Below, in pieces: positions 1-7,329 of a stretch of 20,502 bases of DNA. The translations under genes and the position numbers were made by a program. The stretch lies in the NCBI GenBank assembly GCA_036274615.1, contig DASUFK010000185.1, positions 1 through 20,502 of the forward strand, given 5' to 3'. The stretch is from FEN-1219 sp036274615. Its GTDB lineage: Bacteria; Pseudomonadota; Gammaproteobacteria; Steroidobacterales; Rariloculaceae. Each line of letters starts with the position of its first letter. Positions within the stretch are counted from its first letter, which is position 1. Below the pieces are notes generated by a model, which saw nothing but the letters and a program-made list of their open reading frames with translations, was not told the origin of the DNA and searched no databases.

Positions 1-402
1 GGCCCGGCCTTTCGCCAGCCGCTCGGGGAGCTCGGCGACGCGCGGATGCGCGGCATCCAAGTGCTTCACGATGAAGCGCGGCGTGGCGACGTAGGGCTCG
101 TGGCTGTACTGCTCGAAGAACATCCACTGCAGAACCTGGGCACGGCCGAGACGATCGTTCGGCACTAACGGGGTGCCCTCGGCGAGGTACCAGAGAATCG
201 CATTCGACTCGGCGAGATGGGTGCCGTCGTCGAGCTCGAGCGTGGGAATCCTGCCGTTCGGGTTGCGCTTCAAGAACTCCGGCTTGCGGGTCTCGCCCTT
301 GTCGAGGTCGAGGTTCGTCCAGCGGTACGACAGGCCGAGCTGGGCGAGCAGCAGCCGGACCTTGTAGCCGTTGCCGGAATCCAGGTTGTCGAACAGGTGC
401 AT
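1..402 (-). CDS. Glutathione S-transferase family protein (C-terminus outside window)
   Basis: The 134 visible residues form the thioredoxin-like N-terminal domain of a cytosolic glutathione S-transferase and the start of the all-alpha C-terminal domain. Seen directly: an N-terminal beta-alpha-beta start (MHLFDNLDSGNGYKVRLLLA), the cis-proline segment NPNGRIPTLELDDG around residues 52-65, and the ESNAIL motif near residues 70-75. In this family the Glu-Ser of that motif binds the gamma-glutamyl part of glutathione. The likely role is glutathione-dependent conjugation or reduction of electrophiles in the cytoplasm; the substrate cannot be told. The ATG at 402 is chosen because a GGAG Shine-Dalgarno lies seven bases upstream and the family's usual N-terminus starts there. 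It is transcribed away from trkA's end after a 136-base gap, so it probably has its own promoter; no convincing -35/-10 pair was seen. The 3' part is cut by the window edge. Confidence 0.93.
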   Translation of the reverse strand, partial: MHLFDNLDSGNGYKVRLLLAQLGLSYRWTNLDLDKGETRKPEFLKRNPNGRIPTLELDDGTHLAESNAILWYLAEGTPLVPNDRLGRAQVLQWMFFEQYSHEPYVATPRFIVKHLDAAHPRVAELPERLAKGRA

Positions 403-538
403 CGGAGTGCTCCGTGGGGGCGAGCCGATAGTATCCAACCGCTCCGGCCCGTTCGCCATACGACCTCGGGCACGGCCGCGGTGGGCAGGACGGTGCTCCG
501 TCGAGCCGGACAAATCACGGCTTGCGAGGTTATCCGCG

Positions 539-1918
539 CTATCCGCCGAACGCCGCGCCCACCTCGAACAACCGCTCCACCTCGTCGATCTGGCGCCGGT
601 CGGCGATGAACAGGATCACGTGGTCGTCGGCCACGATCTGCGTATCGTGATGCGCCATCAACACCTCGTCGCCGCGCACGATCGCGCTGATCGTGGCGCC
701 GCGCGGCAGCCGGATCTCGTCGATGAGCCGGCCCACCACGCGCGATTCGCGCGAGCTGCCGTGAGCCACGGCCTCGATCGCCTCCGCGGCGCCGCGGCGC
801 AGCGAATGCACCTTCACGATGTCCCCGCGGCGCACGTGCGCGAGCAGCGTGCCGAGCGTGATCTGTTGCGGCGAGATCGCCACGTCGATCGTGCCGGCCT
901 CGACGAGCTCGGCGTACGCGATCTTGTTGATCAGCGCCATCACCTTGCGTGCGCCGAGACGCTTCGCGAGCATCGCCGACAGAATGTTCGCCTCCTCGGC
1001 GTTCGTGACCGCCACGAACACGTCGGCGCTGTCGATGTTCTCCTCGAGCAGGAGCTCCTCGTCGGCGGAGTCACCGTGCAGCACCACGGCGCGCCCGAGC
1101 TGCTCGGAGATCTCGCGCGCGCGCTTCCAGTCGCGCTCGATGACCTTCACCTGGTGCGACATCTCGAGCTTGCGCGCGAGATCCAAGCCGATGTTGCCGC
1201 CGCCGGCGATCACCACTTTGCGGACCGGATCGTCGAGCTTGCGCATCTCGCGAAGCACCGTGCGGATGTCCTTGCGCGCCGCGATGAAGAACACCTCGTC
1301 GCCTTCCTCGACCACGGTGTCGCCGTCGGGGATGATGCCGCGGCCGCCGCGGTAGATCGCCACGACGCGGCTCTCTACGTTCGGGATGTGCTTCGACAGC
1401 TCGCGCAGCGGATGGCCCACGAGCGCGCCCTCGCGGCGCGCGCGCGTGGCCACGAGCCGCACCCGACCGTCGGCGAAGTCGAGTACCTGGAGCGCGCCCG
1501 GGAAGCGGATCAGCTGCTCGATGTAGTCGGTAACGAGCGACGACGGGCTGATCGCGACGTCCACCGGGATGCCGTCGGGACCGAACAGCGCCTCGCGGTT
1601 CATGAGCGCCCGAGCCCTTATTCGCGCGATCCGCGTCGGCGTGCGGAACAGCGTGAACGCGATCTGGCAGGCGATCATGTTGATCTCGTCGCTGCTCGTG
1701 AGGGCAATGATCATGTCCGCCGTCTTGCCGCCGGCGCGCTCGATCACGTCGGGGTGGGCGGCGTGGCCGACCACGGTGCGCACATCGAGCCGGTCCTGGA
1801 GCTCGCGCAGCACCTCGGGGTTCTTGTCCACGATCGTGACGTCGTTGGCTTCTTCGCGCGCGAGGCTGAACGCCGCCGTGCTGCCGACCTGGCCTGCGCC
1901 CAGAATCAGTATCTTCAT
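539..1918 (-). CDS. trkA: Trk system potassium uptake regulator TrkA
   Basis: This is the peripheral NAD(H)-binding gating subunit of the Trk potassium uptake channel, on the cytoplasmic face of the TrkH/TrkG membrane subunit. The 459 residues match the usual full-length gammaproteobacterial size. Two tandem RCK halves are visible. Each has a Rossmann nucleotide-binding domain, with GAGQVG at residues 7-12 in the first and GGGNIG in the second. Each is followed by an RCK_C ligand domain, such as the segment ending GDEVFFIAARK in the first half and DDHVILFIADR in the second. An upstream start at 1957 would add 13 residues; the ATG at 1918 is preferred because MKILILGAGQVG is the standard TrkA N-terminus. 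No clear Shine-Dalgarno precedes it. No trkH/trkG lies in the window. In many gammaproteobacteria trkA follows rsmB, but here uvrD is upstream on the same strand, 183 bases away. Confidence 0.97.
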   Translation of the reverse strand: MKILILGAGQVGSTAAFSLAREEANDVTIVDKNPEVLRELQDRLDVRTVVGHAAHPDVIERAGGKTADMIIALTSSDEINMIACQIAFTLFRTPTRIARIRARALMNREALFGPDGIPVDVAISPSSLVTDYIEQLIRFPGALQVLDFADGRVRLVATRARREGALVGHPLRELSKHIPNVESRVVAIYRGGRGIIPDGDTVVEEGDEVFFIAARKDIRTVLREMRKLDDPVRKVVIAGGGNIGLDLARKLEMSHQVKVIERDWKRAREISEQLGRAVVLHGDSADEELLLEENIDSADVFVAVTNAEEANILSAMLAKRLGARKVMALINKIAYAELVEAGTIDVAISPQQITLGTLLAHVRRGDIVKVHSLRRGAAEAIEAVAHGSSRESRVVGRLIDEIRLPRGATISAIVRGDEVLMAHHDTQIVADDHVILFIADRRQIDEVERLFEVGAAFGG

Positions 1919-2101
1919 GGGTGGCAATGTTACGACGTCCGCTCGGTCGGCGACCAACGTCGTCCCGTGAGCGCCGCGTTTCGGCTGCTTCGATCGGCGG
2001 CCCCTGGTTGGCGGCAGCGCGGGAGTCGCGCCGTAGTAGCGCCGAAGATCGGCTCGCGCAGCTCAGCGAGAAGCCGCCCGCGGTGGACCGGCAGCGCGCC
2101 G

Positions 2102-4258
2102 CTACATCACCTCGAGATTCGCGTAAGCGACCACGAGCCATTTCGTGCCGGTGCCCTCGAAGTTCACCTCGACCTGGGTGTGCGCGCCGCTGCCCGAGCT
2201 CCTGAGCACCACGCCCTCGCCGAACTTGCCGTGCCGCACGCGTTGGCCGAGCCTGAGTCCGCCCGCGAGCGCTGTCGACAGCGTCTCGGTGCGCCGGTAG
2301 ATCGGCCGCGACACGACCATCGCCGGCCGCACCTCCTCGAGCAGCTCGGCCGGTATCTCGCGGAGAAACCGCGACGGGATCGAGTACTTCTGCTCGCCGT
2401 GCAGCCGGCGCTGCTCCGCGTGGGTCAGATACAGCTCCTTGCGCGCGCGCGTGATGCCAACGTAGCAGAGCCGCCGCTCCTCCTCGAGCCCGGCCGCGTC
2501 GTTGAGCGAGCGCTGATGGGGGAAGAGCCCATCCTCCATGCCGCAGAGGAACAGCAGGGAGAACTCGAGGCCCTTGGCCGAGTGCAGCGTCATGAGCTGC
2601 ACGGAATCCTGATACGCCTCGGCCTGGCCGTCGCCGGACTCGAGCACCGCGAACGCCAGAAACTCCGCGAGCGGCGGCAGCTCCGACGATTCGTCGGTGA
2701 GCACCTCGCGCGCGGCGGTCACGAGCTCCTCCAAGTTCTCGACCCGCGCATCGCCGCCGGCATCCGCGTTCTTGCCGTGGTGCGCCACCAGGCCGCTCTT
2801 CTCGACGACGCGCTGCACCTGCTCGTGGAGCGCGAGATTGCGCGTGTCCTTGTCGAGCTGCTCGATGAGGTTCAAGAAGCCCCATAGCGATTCGGCCGCG
2901 CGCTTCGTGAGCCGGTTTTCGGCGATGACCGCGGCCGCCGCGCGCCACAGGCTCGTGCCGGCCGCGCGTGCCTGGTCGCGCACGAGCTCCACCGTGCGCG
3001 CGCCGACGCCGCGCGGCGGCGTGTTGACCACGCGCTCGAACGACGGATCGTCGTCGCGATTCGCGAGCAGCCGCAGGTAGGCGAGCGCGTCCTTGATCTC
3101 CATGCGCTCGAAGAACCGCAAGCCCCCGTAGACGCGATACGGAATCCCGGCGGCGAGCAGCCCTTCCTCGAACACTCGCGACTGGGCGTTCGAGCGGTAC
3201 AGCACGGCGATCTCGCTGCGCCGGTTGCCCTGCGCGACGTAGTCCTGGATCCGGTTGATCACGAACTCCGCTTCGTCGCGCTCGTTGAACGCCGAGTAGA
3301 GCTTGATCGGCGCGCCCGCGGCACCTTCCGTCCAGAGCGTCTTGCCGAGCCGCCCCGAGTTGTGCTCGATCACCGCGTTGGCGGCGTTCAGGATGTTGGC
3401 GGTGGACCGGTAATTCTGCTCGAGCCGCACGATGTGCGTGCCGGGATAGTCCTGCTGGAACTTGTAGAGGTTCTCGACGCGCGCGCCGCGCCAGCGGTAG
3501 ATCGACTGGTCGTCGTCGCCCACCACGAACGGGATGCCCGCCGGACCCGCGATCAGCTTGAGCCAGCGGTACTGGATCGCGTTGGTGTCCTGGAACTCGT
3601 CCACGAGCACGTGCCGGAAGCGCGCGCGGTACGTGCGCAGCAGGTCCTCGTTGTCGCGCAGGAGCTCGAGCGAGCGCAGCAGCAGCTCGCCGAAGTCGAT
3701 GAGGTTCGCGGCGGCGCACGCCTTCTCGTAGCTCGCATAGAGGTCGATCATCTGCCGCCGGCCGGCGTTGCCCTCGTCGCGCAGGTCCTTGGGCCGCAGG
3801 CCCTCGTCCTTCTGCGCGTTGATGAACCACGCGAGCTCCTTCGGCACCCAGATGTTCTCGTCGAGCTCCATGCCGCGCAGCATCCGGCGGATCAGGCGCA
3901 CCTGGTCGTCGGTGTCCATGATCTGGAAGTCGGGGGAGAGGCCCGCGGCCGCGGCGTGGATCCGCAGCAGCCGGTGGGACAGGCCGTGGAACGTGCCGAT
4001 CCAGAGGTTGCGGGTGGGGAAACCGAGCAGCCGCTCGATGCGCTCGCGCATCTCGGCCGCGGCCTTGTTGGTGAAAGTCACCGCCAGCACGTGCTGCGCG
4101 GCCACGCCGTTCACGCGGATCACCCACGCGATCCGGTGCACGAGCACGCGGGTCTTGCCGCTGCCCGCGCCCGCGAGCACGAGCGTAGGGCGATCCTCCG
4201 CGGTGACGGCGGCGCGCTGCGCATCGTTCAGAGGATCGATGATGTCGGTGACGTCCAT
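2102..4258 (-). CDS. uvrD: ATP-dependent DNA helicase UvrD (helicase II)
   Basis: This superfamily 1A 3'-5' DNA helicase unwinds the nicked strand in nucleotide excision repair (after UvrABC) and mismatch repair (after MutL/MutH), and strips RecA filaments. The 718 residues are close to the classical UvrD length of about 720. Visible motifs: Walker A AGAGSGKT at residues 29-36, motif Ia TFTNKAAAEMRERI, motif II VDEFQDTN near residues 219-226, motif III GDDDQSIYRWRGA, motif IV RLEQNYRS, motif V TLHSAKGLEF, and motif VI VGITRARKEL. The UvrD-specific C-terminus (LGQRVRHGKFGEGVV, then the Tudor-like fold that contacts RNA polymerase) is present, which separates it from Rep and PcrA-like paralogs. 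The start MDVTDIIDPLNDAQ matches the family N-terminus. A strong hairpin lies nine bases upstream of the start and no Shine-Dalgarno is obvious. Confidence 0.98.
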   Translation of the reverse strand: MDVTDIIDPLNDAQRAAVTAEDRPTLVLAGAGSGKTRVLVHRIAWVIRVNGVAAQHVLAVTFTNKAAAEMRERIERLLGFPTRNLWIGTFHGLSHRLLRIHAAAAGLSPDFQIMDTDDQVRLIRRMLRGMELDENIWVPKELAWFINAQKDEGLRPKDLRDEGNAGRRQMIDLYASYEKACAAANLIDFGELLLRSLELLRDNEDLLRTYRARFRHVLVDEFQDTNAIQYRWLKLIAGPAGIPFVVGDDDQSIYRWRGARVENLYKFQQDYPGTHIVRLEQNYRSTANILNAANAVIEHNSGRLGKTLWTEGAAGAPIKLYSAFNERDEAEFVINRIQDYVAQGNRRSEIAVLYRSNAQSRVFEEGLLAAGIPYRVYGGLRFFERMEIKDALAYLRLLANRDDDPSFERVVNTPPRGVGARTVELVRDQARAAGTSLWRAAAAVIAENRLTKRAAESLWGFLNLIEQLDKDTRNLALHEQVQRVVEKSGLVAHHGKNADAGGDARVENLEELVTAAREVLTDESSELPPLAEFLAFAVLESGDGQAEAYQDSVQLMTLHSAKGLEFSLLFLCGMEDGLFPHQRSLNDAAGLEEERRLCYVGITRARKELYLTHAEQRRLHGEQKYSIPSRFLREIPAELLEEVRPAMVVSRPIYRRTETLSTALAGGLRLGQRVRHGKFGEGVVLRSSGSGAHTQVEVNFEGTGTKWLVVAYANLEVM

Positions 4259-4267
4259 GAGCCCGGC

Positions 4268-4289
4268 GGCGCCGCGAAGGGGCGGCGCC
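4268..4289 (-). promoter_or_regulatory. GC hairpin in the uvrD 5' leader
   Basis: A perfect 8-bp inverted repeat, GGCGCCGC and GCGGCGCC with a 6-base loop, ends nine bases before the uvrD ATG. Any transcript starting upstream would carry this stem where a Shine-Dalgarno normally lies. The repeat is directly seen; a translational or attenuating role is inferred, and GC-rich sequence makes short repeats commoner by chance. Confidence 0.45.
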
Positions 4290-4389
4290 AGAGCGCCTAT
4301 TATTCGGGGCGGGCGAGCGAAATGTAATGGCTCCGTGGCGCTGAAGACGTCTTGCGCAAGCGAAGAGGCATCCTGCTACGCTCGCGCGC

Positions 4390-5310
4390 GTGTCGAGCAC
4401 CGCCGCATCGTCCCCTCGAGCACGGCTTGTCGCCGACGCCGTGCTGTTGTTCTCCGCCGTGATCTGGGGGGCGGCGTTCGTCTTCCAGAAGTCCGCGATG
4501 CAGCACGTGGGGCCGCTCGCGTTCATTGCCGCGCGTGGCCTCGTGGCGACGCTCGCGCTCGCGCCGTTCTCCGTCCGCGAATTCAAGCGCCCCGGCGCGT
4601 CGTTCGGCTTCACGGCGCTCGCGCTCGCCGGCGGCGGTGCGTTCTTCGGCGGTGCGTGGCTCCAGCAGGCCGGCCTCGAGACCGCCACCGTCACGAACGC
4701 GAGCTTCCTCACGGCACTCTACGTGGTGATCACGCCGTTCATCGTTTGGGCGTGGTACGGCGCGCCGCCGCCGCGCATCGTGTGGCCCGCCGCCGCGTTA
4801 TCGGCGCTCGGCACCTGGCTCTTGGGCGGCGGCACGCTCGCGGCGTTCTCGCGCGGCGACGGGCTCGTGGCGCTGTCGTCGTTTCTATGGGCGCTGCACG
4901 TCGTGATCTCGGCGCGCGCCGCGGCGCACGACCGGCCGATCACGTTCAGCGTGATCCAGTTCGCGATCGTCGGCGCCCTCGGCACCCTCGGCGCGGCGGT
5001 GTTCGAAACTCCCACGCTCGACGGCTTTGCCGCGGCCTGGATCGACATCGCGTTCGTAGGGGTGCTGTCGAGCGCCGTGACCTTCACCGCGATGACCGCG
5101 GCGCTCCGCCATACGCCGGCGGCCGAGGCTGCCGTGATCGTGAGCACCGAAACGCTGTTCGCCGCGGCGGCCGGCTACGCGCTCCTCGGCGAACGGCTCT
5201 CGGCCGTAGGCTGGCTCGGCGCCGCGGCGATCGTGGCGGGCACGCTGTTGATCCAAGCCGGAGCGGCGTTCGCGCGGCGGCGGGCGCGACCGGAGGGCGC
5301 GCGGACGTGA
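4390..5310 (+). CDS. DMT superfamily (EamA) transporter
   Basis: A 306-residue inner-membrane protein with the two-repeat EamA layout of the drug/metabolite transporter superfamily, typically ten transmembrane helices. The first repeat (about residues 12-145) opens with DAVLLFSAVIWGAAFVFQK and contains the family-typical AARGLVATLAL. The second (about 155-290) contains SVIQFAIVGALGTLG and ends with the diagnostic TETLFAAAAGYALLGERLS helix pair. Such proteins usually export amino acids, nucleosides or small toxic metabolites; the substrate is not predictable. The start is GTG at 4390, giving a short polar lead before helix 1. No strong Shine-Dalgarno was seen. The gene diverges from uvrD and converges with the caspase gene, whose end is only 18 bases away. 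The positively charged C-terminus (FARRRARPEGART) is consistent with a cytoplasmic tail. Confidence 0.92.
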   Translation: MSSTAASSPRARLVADAVLLFSAVIWGAAFVFQKSAMQHVGPLAFIAARGLVATLALAPFSVREFKRPGASFGFTALALAGGGAFFGGAWLQQAGLETATVTNASFLTALYVVITPFIVWAWYGAPPPRIVWPAAALSALGTWLLGGGTLAAFSRGDGLVALSSFLWALHVVISARAAAHDRPITFSVIQFAIVGALGTLGAAVFETPTLDGFAAAWIDIAFVGVLSSAVTFTAMTAALRHTPAAEAAVIVSTETLFAAAAGYALLGERLSAVGWLGAAAIVAGTLLIQAGAAFARRRARPEGART

Positions 5311-5328
5311 ATCGCCGGACCCGCCCGT

Positions 5329-6156
5329 CTAGGGCACCGGAAAGCGCGGTTGACCGGCGAGGAACAGCGGGAAGCCGAGATCTCCCTGACGCCACGGCGA
5401 CTGCGTGCCGCGTGTCGCCTGGCTCACCGCGTCCGTGATTCGACGCACGGCGGCATCGAACGACTGCCGGCGGCCGAGCTCGCGAACGACGGCGTGCGCG
5501 AACGGGCTTCCGTCGCCGGGCGCGCCGTCGACTGCCACGTTGCCGGGCTCCGTCGAGAACAGAACCACGGCGTTGCGCCCGCGCACGTTGTTCATCTGGC
5601 TCAGCCCCGTCACCGAGACCAGATCCGACATCTCGAAGGTTTGGTAACTACGAGCGTCTGTCGGGCCGACGTCGCGCACCTTGACGATGCGTTCGAAGGC
5701 GGTCGCCTTCCGAAACGGATTATTGCGGCACGCGTCGATCGCGAAGATCGTGCCGCGCGCGCGCTGCATCACGGCGGAAAGGATCTCTTCCGCTGAGACC
5801 AACGCCTCCCCGTCCGCCGTCACGAAGTAGTTTTCGCCGTTGACCTGCACGGCGTGCCCCGCGTAGTAGAGCACCGCGATGTCGTCCGGCCGCAAGGTCT
5901 GCACGAAACGCGCGACGGCCGCCTGCCAGTCGTCGCCGCTGGGATTCTCGATGAGCTGCACGTCCGCCGCGCCGATCTTGCGCAGCAGCGTGGTAACGGC
6001 GGCGGCGTCGATCAAGGTGTTGACGAGCGCCAGCCGCGATTCGTCGGCGGCCCGATAATCGGCTCCGACCACGAGCGCGACCACGGCTGCGGGCGCGCTC
6101 TGCACCCAGAGCGCGGCAACCGAGACCGCCGCGAGCAGCCGCATCGCCGGAGACAT
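5329..6156 (-). CDS. Exported caspase-fold (peptidase C14-like) protein
   Basis: A 275-residue caspase-like cysteine peptidase domain almost filling the protein. An N-terminal hydrophobic stretch (about residues 5-23) reads as a signal peptide, placing the domain in the periplasm. Seen directly: the family's first strand (VVALVVGADYR), the histidine motif VLYYAGHAVQ with His101, and the cysteine motif FAIDACRNNPF with Cys143. The catalytic dyad is therefore intact. The later strand VVLFSTEPGNVAVDG and FAHAVVRELG also fit bacterial metacaspase-like proteins. Known relatives cleave after basic residues, but the substrate here is unknown. It starts 11 bases after the stop of the barrel gene 6168-7196 on the same strand, so the two are probably one operon. 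The ATG at 6156 is used; a second ATG four codons later is also possible. Whether it processes the barrel or the products across the divergent promoter is speculation. Confidence 0.88.
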   Translation of the reverse strand: MSPAMRLLAAVSVAALWVQSAPAAVVALVVGADYRAADESRLALVNTLIDAAAVTTLLRKIGAADVQLIENPSGDDWQAAVARFVQTLRPDDIAVLYYAGHAVQVNGENYFVTADGEALVSAEEILSAVMQRARGTIFAIDACRNNPFRKATAFERIVKVRDVGPTDARSYQTFEMSDLVSVTGLSQMNNVRGRNAVVLFSTEPGNVAVDGAPGDGSPFAHAVVRELGRRQSFDAAVRRITDAVSQATRGTQSPWRQGDLGFPLFLAGQPRFPVP

Positions 6157-6167
6157 CGATTACACCG

Positions 6168-7196
6168 TCATCTGCCGAACCAGAACGACACGCCCATCGA
6201 GAGACCGTGATTCACCCGGGGATTGTTCGAATCGCTTTCCGCGAAGTACACCGTGGCACGATAGCGGACATCGTAGTCCACGTGATCGCCGAATCGGAAA
6301 ACGTAACCCACGCTGATGTCCGGCCCGTAGTAATTCTCGTCGGCGGGCGGAACCGGAACGAGTGTGCTGGTTGGCGTGACGCCGATCCGGCCACCGATGC
6401 CGCTAGCCGTGCCACCCTCGCCAATCTCGCGCGAAACTTGCAGCAGCCCGCTCACGTAGAAGAGGCCTTTCTCGCCGGCGGGTACGTACGCCGCGGCGCC
6501 GAAGCGAAGGCTGTACAGGGTGCTTTTGGAGTCGATAGCCATCGACAATGTGCTCGGGTCGGCCAGGTCCAGCGTGAACTGGCCTCCGATCAGAAGATTC
6601 ACGAGGTTGATGGCGTTGTTGGACATCTGGAGCTGCGTATCAACCGTAAAGTGCGCGTCGGTCTTCTCGGCCCTGAGGCCGCCGATCAAAGACAGCGTTT
6701 CGTTGAGCCGGTGTTGCACCGTGAACTCGAAGTCCGTGCGATCGAACTCGTAGTGACCGACGCCCGAAGCGACGCTGATGTCGTTCGTCTCGAACCCGAC
6801 GAGCGTGAAGTTCAACGTCTGTTGCACGAGCTGGCTTGCATCGGTCTTGCCGTCCCCCGAGAGGAGCGTGAACGCCAGTTGAGTTTTTTCGTTCTTCAGA
6901 CCGACCGTCACGGACGCTCCACCGAGTGACAGGTCGACCTGACCGCTGCTCGTCGCGACCTGTGTGTCCGTAGTGGAGATCGACGCGCTCGGTCCGAAGA
7001 CGTTCTGTAGCCCGTCCGTCAAGTCCGCCATCAGTGCGTCGATGTCGTCGTCGACGGCAAGATTCGACGCGATGACTCGCTGCAGGGTGTTGTCGTAGTA
7101 CCGCGAAATGCGCGGCGTGAACGCGACCTGCGCACTCGCAACGTTGGCTGCGAGACAAAGCGTGGGCAAAAAGACCGAGGCTAGAGTGCGGCGCAC
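6168..7196 (-). CDS. Putative outer-membrane beta-barrel protein
   Basis: No named family is recognised. The 342 residues begin with a clear signal peptide (RRTLASVFLPTLCLAANVASAQ) cut near residue 22. They then show alternating polar/hydrophobic strands typical of a beta-barrel, ending GLSMGVSFWFGR, an aromatic-rich last strand much like a BAM recognition strand although the final residue is Arg. A segment near residues 30-70 (AVDDDIDALMADLTDGLQNVFG) is helical and may precede the barrel. The start is GTG at 7196, supported by AAGGAGG five bases upstream, a much better Shine-Dalgarno than at most starts in this window; the open frame extends upstream without support. It is the first gene of a probable two-gene operon with the caspase-fold gene. 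Its base composition is visibly poorer in GC than the flanks (33 of 60 bases at 6841-6900 against 43 of 60 at 3661-3720 in uvrD). Confidence 0.78.
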   Translation of the reverse strand: MRRTLASVFLPTLCLAANVASAQVAFTPRISRYYDNTLQRVIASNLAVDDDIDALMADLTDGLQNVFGPSASISTTDTQVATSSGQVDLSLGGASVTVGLKNEKTQLAFTLLSGDGKTDASQLVQQTLNFTLVGFETNDISVASGVGHYEFDRTDFEFTVQHRLNETLSLIGGLRAEKTDAHFTVDTQLQMSNNAINLVNLLIGGQFTLDLADPSTLSMAIDSKSTLYSLRFGAAAYVPAGEKGLFYVSGLLQVSREIGEGGTASGIGGRIGVTPTSTLVPVPPADENYYGPDISVGYVFRFGDHVDYDVRYRATVYFAESDSNNPRVNHGLSMGVSFWFGR

Positions 7197-7248
7197 CGTG
7201 CCCTCCTTGTTGATATTGTTCGATGGACGGCAACGAAATCTAAGCATA

Positions 7249-7264
7249 CCCTCCGAACGGAGGG
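7249..7264. promoter_or_regulatory. Palindrome in the divergent barrel/cyclase intergenic region
   Basis: CCCTCCG and CGGAGGG form a perfect 7-bp inverted repeat with a 2-base centre. It lies between the divergent barrel gene (start 7196) and cyclase gene (start 7330). A TATGCT hexamer on the minus strand directly follows it and could be a -10 for the barrel operon. CCCCC/GGGGGG (7269-7279) and AGACCC/GGGTCT (7266-7271 and 7294-7299) add further dyad symmetry. The symmetry is seen; an operator role controlling both arms is inferred. Confidence 0.4.
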
Positions 7265-7329
7265 AAGACCCCCGGGGGGAGACGAAGCCCAAAGGGTCTG
7301 CCCCTTGCCACCGACACAGCCGGTCAACA

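Noticed and set aside
371..2887. An 838-residue open frame on the plus strand across trkA and uvrD
   Set aside because: It is antisense to two clear housekeeping genes, rich in Arg/Ala/His/Leu with no domain, and is the usual GC-rich complement frame.
1071..4712. A 1213-residue open frame on the minus strand overlapping uvrD and trkA
   Set aside because: It is a frame-shifted shadow of those genes; its low-complexity Arg/Ala-rich translation contains no motif.
3768..5438. A 556-residue plus-strand open frame across uvrD and the EamA gene
   Set aside because: It shadows both genes in other frames and has an Arg-rich composition without domains.
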